Assembly: GCA_001972305.1 (NCBI GenBank)
Contig: BDDD01005737.1
Location: 1-64,000 of the forward strand
DNA: 64,000 nt
From: Cephalotus follicularis
Lineage: Eukaryota; Streptophyta; Magnoliopsida; Oxalidales; Cephalotaceae
Reading direction: 5' to 3'
Shown: positions 1 through 11,178 of the stretch, in pieces
Position numbering within the stretch: the stretch's first letter is position 1
How the letters are laid out: every line of letters begins with the position of its first letter
The notes under the pieces: model-generated
Databases searched by the model: none
What the model was told of the DNA's origin: nothing
Seen by the model: the letters and a program-made list of their open reading frames with translations, nothing else
Position numbers and translations under genes: made by a program

Positions 1-2278
1 GGATGTCATCTAAGAATATCACAACAAACTGATCAAGATAAGGTTGGAACACTCTGTTCATTAGATACATAAAGGCTGCAGGAGCATTCGTCAAACCAAA
101 CGGCAGTATCAAAAACTCGTAGTGCCCATATCTGGTTCGAAATGCGGTTTTCTCCACATCACCTTCTCGGATCCTCAACTGATGATAGCCTGTTCTTAGG
201 TCAAGCTTGGAGAATACAGTCGAGCCTTGTAATTGATCGAACAATTCCTCAATATGTGGCAGAGGATACTTGTTCTTCACCGTCACTTGATTCAGTAGTC
301 TGTAGTCAATGCATAGACGCATTGACCCATCCTTCTTCTTTACGAATAAAACCAGTGCTCCCCACGGTGACACACTCGGTCTGATAAAACCCTTGTCGAG
401 ATAATCCTACAGTTGAACTTTTAACTCCTTCAGTTCGGCAGGAGCCATTCGGTATGGTGCTCTGGATATCGGAGAAGTACCAGGCAATAATTCAATGCTG
501 AACTCTATGTCCCTCTCTGGTGGTAACGAAGTGAGTTCATCTAGAAACACATCAGGAAAATCACATACAACAGGCACTTGATCAATACTGGGCGTACCTT
601 TCGTATGATCAATCACATACGCTAAATAGCCCTTGCATCCTTGCTTAAGATATTTCTGTGCTCGGGTATGTGAAATGATTGGAGCAGTAGCATTCTTCTC
701 TCCGATAAATTTACATTCAGTCCCATCTTGCAGATAAAATGTCATCATCTTGTTGTAGCAATCAACACAAGCATGATGAGTATATAACCAATCCATCCCC
801 AAGATTACATCAAAATCTCGGATAGGCAACACTATCAGGTCAGCAGACAGTTCAATTCCAGCTATCACAATTTCACAATCCTTCAGAACAGTATCGGATA
901 AAAGACAAGTACCCGCAGGAGTACTCACCTCCAAAACATAGGGCAATCTAGAAGTAACACCATGTAATTTATGAGCAAAACTAGATGCAATAAATGAATG
1001 TGTTGCACCAGGGTCAATCAACACATGTGCCAATATGCCAGATATGTAAATGGTACCTCCCACAACAGTAGTGGATTCTGGCACGTCATCTTTAGATAAG
1101 GTGTAGACCCTACCTTTCATGATCCCCTTTCCAGTGTCCTTCCGCGGTTGAGCTGCCGCAATACTACCACTAGCACCAGCACTCCCCTGTTGACTGCGTG
1201 CCTGATCTCTCATCATCGGGCATTTGTTCAGCATATGATCTTGTGAGCCACATCTCAAACATTTCCCCAATTTCTTCCAGCATTCGGCCTCGTCATGATT
1301 CTGACGGCCACAAAAAGTACATCCACTAATATTCTGCTGACTGCTTCTGCCAGGTGTCCTTGATCGGTTGCGTCGAGAACCACCTTGCCCTCTATTATCA
1401 GACTTGTTTGATCTAGCAGGATTATTGCTTCCCTGCCCCTGTGACTGTACGACCCTCGATTGATTAGCACGAGTCCGTTCTGTCCTCCTCTCATTAGCAT
1501 CTTCTTCAAGAATCATCGCCCTCTCTGCAACTTCAACAAAAGAAGTCAGCTGTAACATCAATAACTTGGATCTAATATCTGGTCAAAGGCCTTTCAGGAA
1601 CCTCCGGATCATCCGTGACTCTCCCTCCACAAGATACGGCGTGTGTCTAGCCAACTCTACAAATCTGGTCTGATATTGAGCTACCGTCATATCTCCCTGA
1701 CGTAACTCCATTAGCTCTGTCTCCCATTTGTCACGCTCTATCTGCGCTACATAAGCATCCAGAAACTCGGACGGAAATCTGTCCCAAGTTCTGTTGAGTC
1801 CACGGGCTTCCCATTTAGCTTCTGTCCTCTCCCACCAGTACGTAGCTTTGCCACACAGGCGGTACACAGTAAAACTGAGCTTCTGTTCATCAGTACAGTC
1901 TAGAGCAGTAAAAATCTTCTCCAGATCTCTAATCCATCGCTCAGCAGCAGTAGCATTCAGCTCGCCATTAAAAGTCGGAGGGTTCTGTCGCATAAACCGC
2001 TCCAGATCTCGGCCAAACCCACCTGTATGACAAGCATCCGGTGCTGGCTGATATGCCCGGTTAGCCTCATACATCTGCCGAAGCTGCTCCATATTTGCTA
2101 TATTAGCTTGCATCTACTGTCGGAAAAGATCAGCCAGATTGTCAAAATTACTTCTCTCATCATGGACTGGAGGAGCATTCACTCCTTCATTCATTTGCGG
2201 AATATTTTCGGGTACTGGCGGAGCATTGAATCCCTCGTCGGCTCTACGCCTTCCCCTTCGTCATCTTCTTGGATCCAT
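1..2278 (-). pseudogene. G1 gag-pol polyprotein, decayed and cut by window edge
   Basis: Reads on the minus strand from ATG 2278-2276. Visible in order: a short acidic N-terminus; capsid-type gag (2113-1583); two CCHC zinc knuckles (CTFCGRQNHDEAEC and CLRCGSQDHMLNKC) near 1320-1220; aspartic protease with DPGATHSFIA near 1020-990; and reverse transcriptase reaching FLDD, the catalytic pair, at the window edge. All parts share one frame but carry in-frame stops at 2261-2263 (TGA), 2114-2116 (TAG), 1583-1585 (TGA) and 407-409 (TAG). Gag would form the virus-like particle and pol would process and copy the RNA. With four stops it cannot work as it stands. No frameshift was seen, so it is a fairly young corpse. 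The protease has DPGA rather than DTGA, which also occurs in related plant elements. Confidence 0.92.
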
Positions 2279-2366
2279 TTAGTTTCTTATATGGAATCAC
2301 AAAAATCATTAGGAAACATTACAATAATTTCTGAGAAACTTATCCCAGCTAGCATATATGGAATAT

Positions 2367-2378
2367 GCTCTGATACCA
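2367..2378 (-). other. G1 primer-binding site (initiator tRNA-Met)
   Basis: On the minus strand the bases read TGGTATCAGAGC, complementary to the 3' end of plant initiator tRNA-Met. They lie three bases from the LTR end (GTGTGACA) and fix the 5' side of the element. Confidence 0.9.
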
Positions 2379-2381
2379 TGC

Positions 2382-5086
2382 TGTCACACCTCGTTATTTC
2401 GGTACTTACATTAGACCAGCATATATGGTGATATCAATATTAAACATACATTCCAGCATCTCATTCGATAATATAACAATATGCGGAAGCAGTCAATAAG
2501 CCAGAATATATAAAATACAACCCATCCGCACGCATCCCATACTACGTGTGGGTACAATCAAATTATCCTTAACATAAGAAATACAGTAAGAAAACGAGGT
2601 ATGATTCGTTCGTTCATTACAATTCAATACAGTACATAAACGACAACCTTAAAAGATAAAATAGAAGCTTCCCAAAGCTTCAGCAGCAAGCTCCGAAAGT
2701 CCTTGCTCAATCTGTAATTGTAGGGGTTAGTCGTTGTCCTCACTTGGCTAAGCAGGAAGATAATGTATGCAGAGGAATATATGAATGCAATATGTATGAC
2801 AGTTTATATCAAAATAACATTTAAATAGCCAATATAAGAGCAATCATGCCAAGTGGCCATAAACAGTTCATATGCAATAATACCGCACAAGGGTACAATC
2901 AATTCATTTAGTCGTTTGGGTGTCACATATCGCTAACTCCTAGCACCAACTGTGCACCACCTAACTATCACCCTACACTCCGAGAATGATAGAAAAGGTA
3001 ACATTTACTATCGGCGTTGGCGGATAGTTTAACAGTAATTTCTGCAATTACAGACAGTAGGTGATACTCTGGCCAACTCCTGGCACCCAGAATCACATCC
3101 ATAGTCAGTGATAACCTCCATCACTGAACTACGACAGTAAGCATTGACAATCAATTCAATCAGTACAATCAGTAATAATATTACATATATAATTTATATG
3201 CAATATCAAGTGTTTTCTTTAGAAACATATATCAGTTCAGTAATCGTACTTCTCATGTGAGGAAAAAGATATCAGTACAGTAGTGGTTTCCGATTCGGAA
3301 ACAAAACAGTAGTTACCTCTCTGGTAGGAGGAAAATCCAGTAGTTCTTTTAACAATAAACGTTCTTTTGAAAATGATAGTAAATTATCATGATTTTGGGT
3401 TCAAGTCCCAAAAGTGGCTTTAATTTTGAAACTATCAGTAGCAGTTGTGTTAATAGCACCAAACAGTATGTATATACTAACGTAAGTAGCATATACGGCA
3501 ACATCAATCAAAACAGTAGTTTCTTGTAAACAATAACTTTCACTTGAAATGGTGTTTAAGCCATAAATTGCGCATATAGCACATAATTCGTTCGATCAGT
3601 GAAATATCAGTAATAATGATGTTAAATAACTTCAAACAGTATCCATTATATGATGGTATCATATACAATTCAGTAGAAATGTAAAACAGTAACAATTCAA
3701 TTGATGATATGCAATTTCTGCCCAGAACAGTCGACTACCCTCAAGAACTAGCCGACTGTTGGGTTGAGTAGTCGACTGCTTTCAATGGAAGTAGACTGTT
3801 CTTGCCCATAAATGCAGGCAGAACAGTTTATGTGTAGTGCAATTCAATGCCAAATCAGTTCAATGCAAGTAGAAATTAGCATACATGTAATGCACGTTCA
3901 TATCTTCCAAAACATAACACTACCCCTACCTCAATTTGCTATCCCAAGATCAATTGAATGATCTTTCTCTTTAAAGTTCCAAGCCTTCTTCCCAAGCTTT
4001 CACCAAATCAATTCTTTTTAATCACAGCAGTTCAATCTATGCATGTTATAGACACATGCATCAGTTTCAATAATTCAACAACAACTACAATATAATAGTA
4101 GTGCAATCATTCATTCCCCAAGTCCTAATTTCCCTTTCTCAACTTCCTTTTGTTCTAAGCTAACACCATTCAACTTCGAATTCTTTGGTATTAGTGTTGG
4201 CAGAAGATGTAAGTGTACTCTTAGGGAATCAGTAGTTATAACAATCAACTAACAACAACCCTCAATCAGTTTAGAGATTAATATCCATTTACTTGAACCA
4301 TAGCATCAATTCAAATTAACTCCATTCAATTCTAGAATTTGTTAACCTAACCGTTGTTAACAGAAGATTAAACCTTCATCTAGATACATTACTGACAGAA
4401 TATAGCAACAATAAGAAGCTCGAATCTGCACTTACCAGAAAGTGTTCAAAGCTTCACTTTTCCCTCCTTTGGAGCTCTAAATTATCAACATGCATCCAAG
4501 ACAATCCTCCAGAAATTTACTTCTTCTTTTAGTGTTTAACAACACTCACTATCAGTCCATGTACAGGTGATATAGGCTCACCAATCTGGAATTTCGCCAG
4601 AGTCCTTTACTTTAGCAATTTCTCATCCTCTCACTCACATGCATTTGTCTCACATTTCTCATCCCTTGTCTTCTTTCTTGCAGGTTACAGGGTCTGCAAT
4701 CTTTGCAGAGGGTGCAGAGGACATGCAAGGTATCACATTGCATGTTATGGCAGCTTAGGACAAGTAATCCACACGCATGCCACCCTTGGATAAGTTTGGC
4801 AGGCATGCAAGACACCTGTTCTGTCGAATTTCCAGTCGACTGGATTCATTGGACAGTCGACTGTCCACAACACGCATTAGGCAGTCGACTGTTCCCCTGT
4901 ATCAGTCGGCTGCCAAGGCTGTTTTAGGGTTTCTTAAATTCAATTTTTATACCGAACGAACCTCCATTCATTCCAACATGATTAAACACAGAAGAACACA
5001 ATAATTGGACAATTATTTTAATTAAAATATATATTTACTATAACAATGGAAATCAATATACATTAATTGAATTTGCAGTCATTACA
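2382..5086 (-). repeat. G1 5' LTR (2.7 kb)
   Basis: Plus-strand ends are TGTCACACC and CATTACA, so the minus-strand LTR starts TGTAATGACTGC and ends GTGTGACA. It aligns along much of its length with the G6 LTR (for example the shared block around GTTGTCCTCACTTGGCTAAG at 2734-2753 and 60057-60076). It carries two clusters of CAGTCGACTG-type palindromes (about 3726-3800 and 4831-4915). ORFs inside it are short and non-conserved. Confidence 0.88.
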
Positions 5087-6701
5087 GTAAGTCTAACTAG
5101 AACTAATCATCTATATGTAACCCATAGGTACTTGACTAGTTACGATTCACTCAATCAATCATATCAATCAATCTATCATATATGTAGCTCACGGAAGTCT
5201 CAATTCCCCCAAGGTGGAACACAGCTCTAGGATGAGAACTAACCTCTTGAAGGTGGCACATAACTCTAAGGCTAGTTACGTGGCTTTACTACACATGAGT
5301 ATAACCCTCATGAAGGTGGCACACAACTCTAGGTAACCCTCCCAAAGGTGGCACACAACTCTAGGGCTATACAAGTCTAAATCCCCCTGAAGGTGACACA
5401 CAGTTCAAGGATCAGAAAACAATCGTCTATCATTCCATTGATAGTAGTTAACGTGGGTATCAAGTCCTCCAAAGGTGGCACATAACACTAAGACGAGGAC
5501 ATCTAACCTCTTGAATGTGGCACACAGCTCTAGATTAGTCACGAAACTCAACTAGACACTTACTATGATCACTACCCTTTACCCATGCTATAACATCTTT
5601 AAAAACCTAGGAGAAACCTAGTTATCATTTTACATGGGCCTAGGAAAGGTCCTGGAAGAAAACCCTTTTGAAAAAGTGCTTTGAAAACATTGGCGGAAAA
5701 GCTGTACATCTAAGTGGCAGCGTTTAAAGCTAAAGCGGCGACGCTTTACGCTTAAGTGTCGTTAGTCAGACTTTGAGTGTTAACGCTTAGATACAGAGCT
5801 TTCAAAATAAATTGGAAGAAGGCCTTAATGGCGATGACTAAGAACTCAGCAGTGACGCTTAGCCAAGCGCTGCCTAAAGAAGGCAAAGCGCTAATGGTTA
5901 AAACGATTTCATTTTTGAAATAAAGGCTAAGCGGCAACGCTTTGGGCATGGGCATCGCCGCTTAGCTCAACAGAACCTAGGGTTCTTAGCCAAAATCTTT
6001 GCATATCAATTTCTGTCTTCAAATCCTTTCAATCCAAGTTCAGTACAAGTATTATTAGCCATTTCTATGTTATTAAAAATAATTTTCATTCCTTCATATC
6101 CTTTCCTTATGAAGTTTTGGTCAAAATCCGCAATAACCCTAAAACTCCAATATTCAATTTCAAATCATTTCTTTCAATTTAATCAATGCAATCAATTTAT
6201 ATATGTGCATAAATGCATGAATCATAGCATATTTAGGTATAGAAGGTTTCTAATAAATATTGTAGCTTGATCTTGGTCTCTAGGTTCAGAAATAAGAGAA
6301 AGAACTAAAGTTCTTGGCTTGTGGAGCTCCAATCTTGTGTCAATCAAGTCTCTAATCAATCTATAACCCTTCCCTTTCGATTTTCTATGTCAAACAATTA
6401 ATTTGGGTGAGTTTTGAGCCATTTTTAGTAGAGAGAAGGGATAAAAACGAGTTTAGAGAGATGGAGAAGAGAGAATAATGAAATGAAAATGTGTTTAGGA
6501 TCTATTTATAGGTTTCTCACTGACTCTACCCTCATGCAATATTAATACGGTAAATAAACATACAATCAATCCATATGAGTATTAGAAATATTTCACTCCA
6601 TCAATATACATATGCACAATCATTATTCAATTTATATATATACCATGACGAAGTGATGCAATAAATGCTAAAGCGATAAGGGAGATGTTTGGGGCGTTAC
6701 A
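5087..6701 (-). repeat. Older gypsy-type LTR fragment interrupted by G1
   Basis: The right end reads GGGGCGTTACA, so on the minus strand it starts TGTAACGCCCC, the usual start of plant gypsy LTRs. The left end is cut by the G1 insertion and the remainder should lie beyond G1. It holds a set of spaced repeats (about 5205-5535) and a cluster of GCGGCGACGCTT-type motifs at about 5700-5960. No internal coding region is attached at the right, so it may be a solo LTR. Confidence 0.65.
5205..5535. repeat. Seven spaced copies of an AAGGTGGCACACAACTCTAG motif
   Basis: Degenerate copies start near 5211, 5245, 5314, 5345, 5389, 5475 and 5514, with irregular spacing of about 30-85 bases. They lie within the LTR fragment. 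The spacing is too irregular for a satellite and suggests an internal LTR repeat region. Confidence 0.75.
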
Positions 6702-6841
6702 CAGTTACATTATCTATAAACTTCTGTTGGGTCAAAATGCTAAAAAAGTGTTTGATCCCTATTATGGAGTAATGATTACAGAGAGCAGAGCACACAAAAA
6801 CCAATACTTTCTTCTTACCAAGGGAAAATATGATCTAAGTC

Positions 6842-7363
6842 CTAAAGCCAGGTGGCAAGAACATCACTATTGATAAAACACTGAAAAACGAAATTAATAA
6901 AACAAGAATTTTTAGGATTCATAATCCTTAAAAATTGATCAAGTAATGTGGAATAACCAGTAGAGGCAATCATTTCCATTCTTCTTTCAATTCTGCCTTC
7001 AATAATAGAGGTTGGGACTTCCACACTATCTCTAACTTCTTGACCCATGAGTGTAGAATCATTGATTTTCCCCACTTTGGCTAATGAATCAAATATTGAT
7101 TGATTAGCATGCCTTGAGTTAATGACCCTTTTTCTTTTAGAATGACAAGTTATGACAGAAAGAATAAGAGGGTTATTCTCCTGATAATCATTAATCATAG
7201 AATCAACAGGGGCACATCTTTTTCTTTTCAATACCACTTGTTCATTAGTTGAAAGTAATAATTTCACCTTGGACATTTCATCAGCCTTATTAGAAGAAGA
7301 TATGGAGCATAAAAAAGGAGGTTCCTTAGGAGGATCCCTTAAAGCAATAACCTTACCACTCAT
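6842..7363 (-). CDS. Hypothetical protein, 173 aa, unrecognised
   Basis: An open frame starts at ATG 7363 and runs 173 codons. The product is polar, with two basic clusters (LKRKRC near residue 46 and SKRKRV near residue 76) that could act as nuclear localisation signals. No catalytic motif, zinc finger or membrane segment is visible. It lies between an old LTR (6701) and a MULE-like terminus (7386) and reads away from the latter. It could be the tail of a LINE ORF1 or a fragment of transposon cargo; neither is supported by a specific motif. It may not be a real gene. Confidence 0.3.
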   Translation of the reverse strand: MSGKVIALRDPPKEPPFLCSISSSNKADEMSKVKLLLSTNEQVVLKRKRCAPVDSMINDYQENNPLILSVITCHSKRKRVINSRHANQSIFDSLAKVGKINDSTLMGQEVRDSVEVPTSIIEGRIERRMEMIASTGYSTLLDQFLRIMNPKNSCFINFVFQCFINSDVLATWL

Positions 7364-7385
7364 TTTGAGGAAGAGATTGAATTTA

Positions 7386-7612
7386 GGGTAAATTACGCAA
7401 ACCCCCCTAACGTTTCAGCGCGTTAACAAATACCCCCTTGTGGTTACAAAAATATCAAATACCCCCATGACATTTAGAAATTATTTACATAAACCCCCCC
7501 TCTGTTAACCTACTGTGACGAAATCATTAGTACGCGTCATAGAATTTTCACAAAATTCCCAAAGAGGACATGTCCTTGAGTCCCAATACTATTCTTGCAT
7601 CTATTTCAAATG
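7386..7612. mobile_element. MULE/MITE-like terminal sequence
   Basis: Begins GGGTAAATTACGCAAACCCC and continues with recurrent ACCCCC blocks (7404-7500), a style known from terminal inverted repeats of plant Mutator-like and MITE elements. The mating inverted end was not found nearby. Gypsy element G2 interrupts the sequence just to the right at 7618, so this is one end of a broken element. Bases 7501-7612 show nothing recognisable. Confidence 0.5.
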
Positions 7613-8172
7613 TCACATGTAATACCCCATATCTTTTGTTTTTTGGAAGATTTAAGAGTTCTTTTTAAGTTGTTGATATGAGTTTCTTTTGGGCTTTGGG
7701 CCTTTGTGTAATAATGAACAAGAGGAGGAAGTGTTAAACCAAGGTTTAAGTGTAATTTGTGGAAGTTGGAGGATTTAAGTGCAAAGCTTCTTGAGGAAGA
7801 TTACAACTTCCAAGACGTATGATGGCTTAAGTTGGGATTAGTGTGGAGATATCTTGAGATTTGGCAAACCTTTCTTCTAGCTTCGGCGGGTTAGAGAGTT
7901 TTAGAGAGAGAGAGTTCTAGTTTTCTTTTTCTTCTTCTTCTTCTTCTTCTTCTTCTTCTCGTTCTTGCGCCTGGACCAGTAGCAGTTGAAGCTTTTCGAG
8001 CGTATCAGTGGAAAAAGCAGACAAGGTAAAGGAAAGAAGCAGACAAGCAAGAGGAAGAGAGTAGCAGAGAAGAAGGAACGTTAACGTCCAAGGAAGTAGC
8101 AAGAACTATGAGTGGGACATCCTTTCTTTTAAAGCATTTTATTGTTCATCTTATTTTTTTGAGAATTCCTTC

Positions 8173-9446
8173 TATAGGAAGTCTAGAGGGGGGGTGAATA
8201 GACTTTTAAAAAATAACTAGCAAATATACTAGAAACAAATTAAACACAATCACACAATTGGCGAAAATATAAAGAGTGTAGGGTTGAGAGAGATTGCAAA
8301 CAGATGTATAGTGGTTCGGCAAACCGCCTACGTCCACTCCCCAAGGCCTCCCCTTGAGTATTTCACTATGTATGCCCCAATCCGGGCTTGAAACTCCAAC
8401 CGAGCTTCAACAGCCTTCGCTCCAACCAAGCGAATACAAATTTGCTCCAACCGAGCAATACAAGAGAGAACCTCTCTTGTTTATGTGTGAAATAAAGTGT
8501 TTGAAGGATTACAAATTCTCAATGAATTTGTTTATAATTTCGCTCAATTCTCACAAAGCTCTTAGTGATAGGAAATGTAAAATGTAAAGGCTTTTTAGTG
8601 AGTGTGATTGCTTTGATGTGATCTCTTTGATGCTTTGAATGCTTGGAATTGTACTTGAGTTAGCTAGAATGAATGTTCACTTTGATTGCAAGGGATACCC
8701 CCAAGAATGCTCCACTTTGGCATTTATACTTGTGCTCCAACGGATCTATTTTTGAAGTTCTGTTACAATCCAGTCGGCTGGATTCCTTGGGCAGTCAGCT
8801 AGATTTGATGGCGCGTATTTCAAATATAGCCGTTACATGGAGACAGTCGGCTGCTTCCTCTGGGCAGTCGGCTGGTGGAGCCTGGCAGTCGGTTGGTGCT
8901 CTGTTCCAGTCGGCTGGTTGAGCTAAAATTGGACTTACAGAAGCTACTGCCTGATATTGCACATTTGGTGACAGTCAGCTGGATTCCTTGGCAGTCGACT
9001 GGTTGCCTCTGGCAGTCGACTGGTGCCCTGCTTCAGTCGGCTGGATGAGGTGTTGAAATAATACAGAAGCTACTGCCTGAAATGTGCACCCTTGGCAGTC
9101 GACTGGCCTTCCTTGGCAGTCGGCTGGCTTGGCCTGGCAGTCGACTGCTCCCCTGTGGCAGTCGGCTGGCCTGTTGTGATTTGCAGTTCCTGGAGTTGCT
9201 TTGAAGAACCAGTTGGCTACTCAACCCCTGGCAATCGACTACTCAACCTTGGCAGTCGGCTGGATTGCTTGGCAGTCGGCTGGATTGCCCTGTACCTGCT
9301 GAAATAGCCTTTTGTACACTTTGGACACACGATCAAGTGAGTATTTGAAGTTGTAGCTCAGAGATTTATGCATACAAGTAATATGTGTTTGTTAATCATC
9401 AAAATAACATATGTTAATGCAATTAACGGGGTGGCAAAGGCCAACA
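8173..9446 (-). repeat. C1 3' LTR (1.27 kb)
   Basis: The minus strand starts TGTTGGCCTTTGCC next to the polypurine tract and ends in a CACCCCCCCTCTAGACTTCC block. It contains a dense array of CAGTCGACTG/CAGTCGGCTG motifs. A segment around 8312-8340 (TAGTGGTTCGGCAAA) is shared with the solo LTR at 20517-21747, so the two LTR families are related. Confidence 0.88.
8771..9282. repeat. Array of about 17 CAGTCGACTG/CAGTCGGCTG palindromic motifs
   Basis: Near-perfect copies begin at about 8771, 8793, 8842, 8865, 8884, 8908, 8971, 8992, 9013, 9034, 9096, 9117, 9137, 9160, 9232, 9252 and 9270, separated by 8-60 bases of unlike sequence. CAGTCGACTG is a perfect 10-base palindrome; CAGTCGGCTG differs from it at one position. 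The truncated 5' LTR holds a matching, more decayed array (13274-13790). Confidence 0.9.
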
Positions 9447-10110
9447 ATCTCCCCCTTTTTGATGATTGACAAAACATGCTCATTTTGCATAAATTCTTGA
9501 CAAATTAACCATTTTTACTTCCAAAGATCAATATTGTCAATTGTATTATAACCAATGCATAAGGCATATCAAAATATACTTGCATAACACAAGATTTTCA
9601 ATGAATATCCATTTTCAACAAAATGTGCAACTTTAACAACTTAGCATTTTACAAATGCAATGCAATGCAACTATCAATATATTTATATCATTTTACAAAT
9701 GCAAACATTAATGCCACATCTCTCCCCCTTTATGCAATGCAAAATATATCTCTCCCCCTTTTTGTCAAACAACAAAAGGAGTAACGGAAGCTCCCCCTCA
9801 ACAAAAGCATGGATTGAAGAGCTCCCCCTCAACATATGCATACATTTTGGAGTAAACGAAGGAGAATATCAACAAAGCACATAATGTTCAAGTAATAACA
9901 TAATCCCCATTCATTCAAAGAAAGTTAAACACAATTTCATTAACCGAAAATGCAATTACATAAACAACTTCAATTGTCATTTGAAACAAAAACAACGCAT
10001 AACCAACGTCACTTGTCTCTTTCAAACACAGTTTATCAACAACTGAAGAAAGACATTACATAAACAAGTTCGAAAATACAATGAAAAACGTGGGATGCAA
10101 CAAATGTAGC
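9447..10110 (-). other. C1 polypurine tract and 3' untranslated region with repeated purine tracts
   Basis: Bases 9447-9460 read AAAAAGGGGGAGAT on the minus strand directly before the 3' LTR, the expected plus-strand primer. Four more GGGGGAG tracts lie within the next 375 bases (around 9721, 9752, 9791 and 9820). Multiple polypurine tracts upstream of the 3' LTR are a known Sirevirus trait. No ORF was recognised here. Confidence 0.75.
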
Positions 10111-11178
10111 TCAAGATGAATCGGGAGGGTTTTGAGGGAATGCATTCTGGAACATTTGAAGAAGATTGGCTTCACCCTGAATAAGGGTGGCTTGACCCTC
10201 ATAAATCTGGTCCACTCTCCCTCTGAGGTAATCAATGTCGGCTTGAGCTAAGTCCATCCTAGCCTGAAGAGACTCCAAGGTAGGTCTGCTACTGCTGCTG
10301 CTGGTTCCGACATTTGGTCGCATCTCAAACTGCTGACCATCATCATCCTCATCTTCCTCATCTTCTCCTCCAGCTCTCACATTTGCTTGTTCTCTCACTT
10401 GCTCTCTTCCCCCACCTTGTAGCTTAACCCACAACCCATTCTCAAATCTAATATTACAAATTCTAAGCCCAACCCTGTTTATAAGTTGTTTATGAGATGG
10501 TTTGACACTAAGCTCATCATCGGGAATGTCTAGGTTTAGTGATGCAAAAATCCTACTCAAAAGCATAGGATAAGGGATGTGACTGGGTCTAGACAACATG
10601 TGATTAATTATAAGATAGGGAAGGTTCACTAGAGTCCCATTTTTGACACAAGCTACGAATTTAAGGTCTCGCTCCGAAGGAAGAGTGCGCGAGCCTTCTC
10701 TTGGGAGTAGAGTGTTTGTGACAAGTAAAAGAATAATCCTAGTAGCTATAGGTAGGTGACTGCTAGTCACGGTCGTAATCGGATTAAAATCCAGTCGTTC
10801 TAAATAAATTCCTAAATCTTCCAATTTCGCAACATCGTTAAAATGTGTAATTCCAGAATTTGGAATTCCTAGGGTTTCGGCAATTAATTCAGGGGTTACA
10901 GAAATTGGATTACCTAGGACAAATGAATTTGCTACACAAGAAGTGGAAGTCTCTAGATTAGCATAAAATAACTTGACTAGCCTAGGGTATATAATGCGTG
11001 ATGAGCATAAGTAATCAAACCATCCCATACCCTCTAACCAAGTTATAACAATAGCCAAATTACTAACTAATAAATCTCTAGATAACCACTTTTCACAATG
11101 CAATTTGACAAAGTTAATAACTGAATTATACCGAATTTCTTTCTCCTTGGAGAGAAAGATGTCGTTGTCATAGTCCAT
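10111..11178 (-). CDS. C1 extra ORF downstream of pol (putative plant transposon protein family)
   Basis: An unbroken frame of 355 codons in the same orientation as pol and 3' of it. Residues 1-240 form a conserved-looking domain with VKLFYANL (about 67-74) and a following LGIPNSG segment (about 102-108), reminiscent of the 'putative plant transposon protein' family carried by plant retroelements. An acidic run (EDEEDEDDDG, about 270-280) and a serine run follow, then a helix-prone, possibly coiled-coil tail (about 296-345). No signal peptide or membrane segment is seen, so it does not look like an envelope protein. The frame stays open upstream of this ATG. A codon ATA at 11238-11236, followed by APKRQKH, may be a lost original ATG. 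The function is unknown. It is the longest intact frame in C1 although pol is broken. Confidence 0.75.
   Translation of the reverse strand: MDYDNDIFLSKEKEIRYNSVINFVKLHCEKWLSRDLLVSNLAIVITWLEGMGWFDYLCSSRIIYPRLVKLFYANLETSTSCVANSFVLGNPISVTPELIAETLGIPNSGITHFNDVAKLEDLGIYLERLDFNPITTVTSSHLPIATRIILLLVTNTLLPREGSRTLPSERDLKFVACVKNGTLVNLPYLIINHMLSRPSHIPYPMLLSRIFASLNLDIPDDELSVKPSHKQLINRVGLRICNIRFENGLWVKLQGGGREQVREQANVRAGGEDEEDEDDDGQQFEMRPNVGTSSSSSRPTLESLQARMDLAQADIDYLRGRVDQIYEGQATLIQGEANLLQMFQNAFPQNPPDSS

Larger units (their letters stand above)
1..5086 (-). mobile_element. G1: partial Ty3/gypsy LTR retrotransposon, Tekay/Del-like
   Basis: Order on the minus strand is 5' LTR (right), primer-binding site, gag, protease and the start of reverse transcriptase; the rest lies left of the window. 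Its LTR and coding sequence are clearly related to G6 (59711-64000) and G4, so the three form one family. The clade assignment rests on the gag style (RFMRQNPPTFNG), the protease DPGATHSFIA and the long LTR, and is inferred. G1 sits inside an older LTR (5087-6701). The bases after its LTR are GTAAG, which should be the target duplication, but the partner copy is outside the window. Confidence 0.9.

Noticed and set aside
2367..2378. tRNA-like matches at the primer sites could suggest tRNA genes.
   Set aside because: Only 12 bases match the tRNA 3' end, as expected of primer-binding sites. No cloverleaf was found.
7917..8102. ORF with a poly-glutamate end.
   Set aside because: It is made by the CTT microsatellite in the G2 LTR and lies within LTR sequence.
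8771..9282. The regular short repeats could be taken for a CRISPR-like array.
   Set aside because: The repeat is 10 bases, spacers vary from 8 to 60 bases, no cas genes exist and the context is a plant LTR.
10111..11178. The C1 extra ORF as a retroviral-type envelope.
   Set aside because: No signal peptide, transmembrane segment or cleavage motif was seen.
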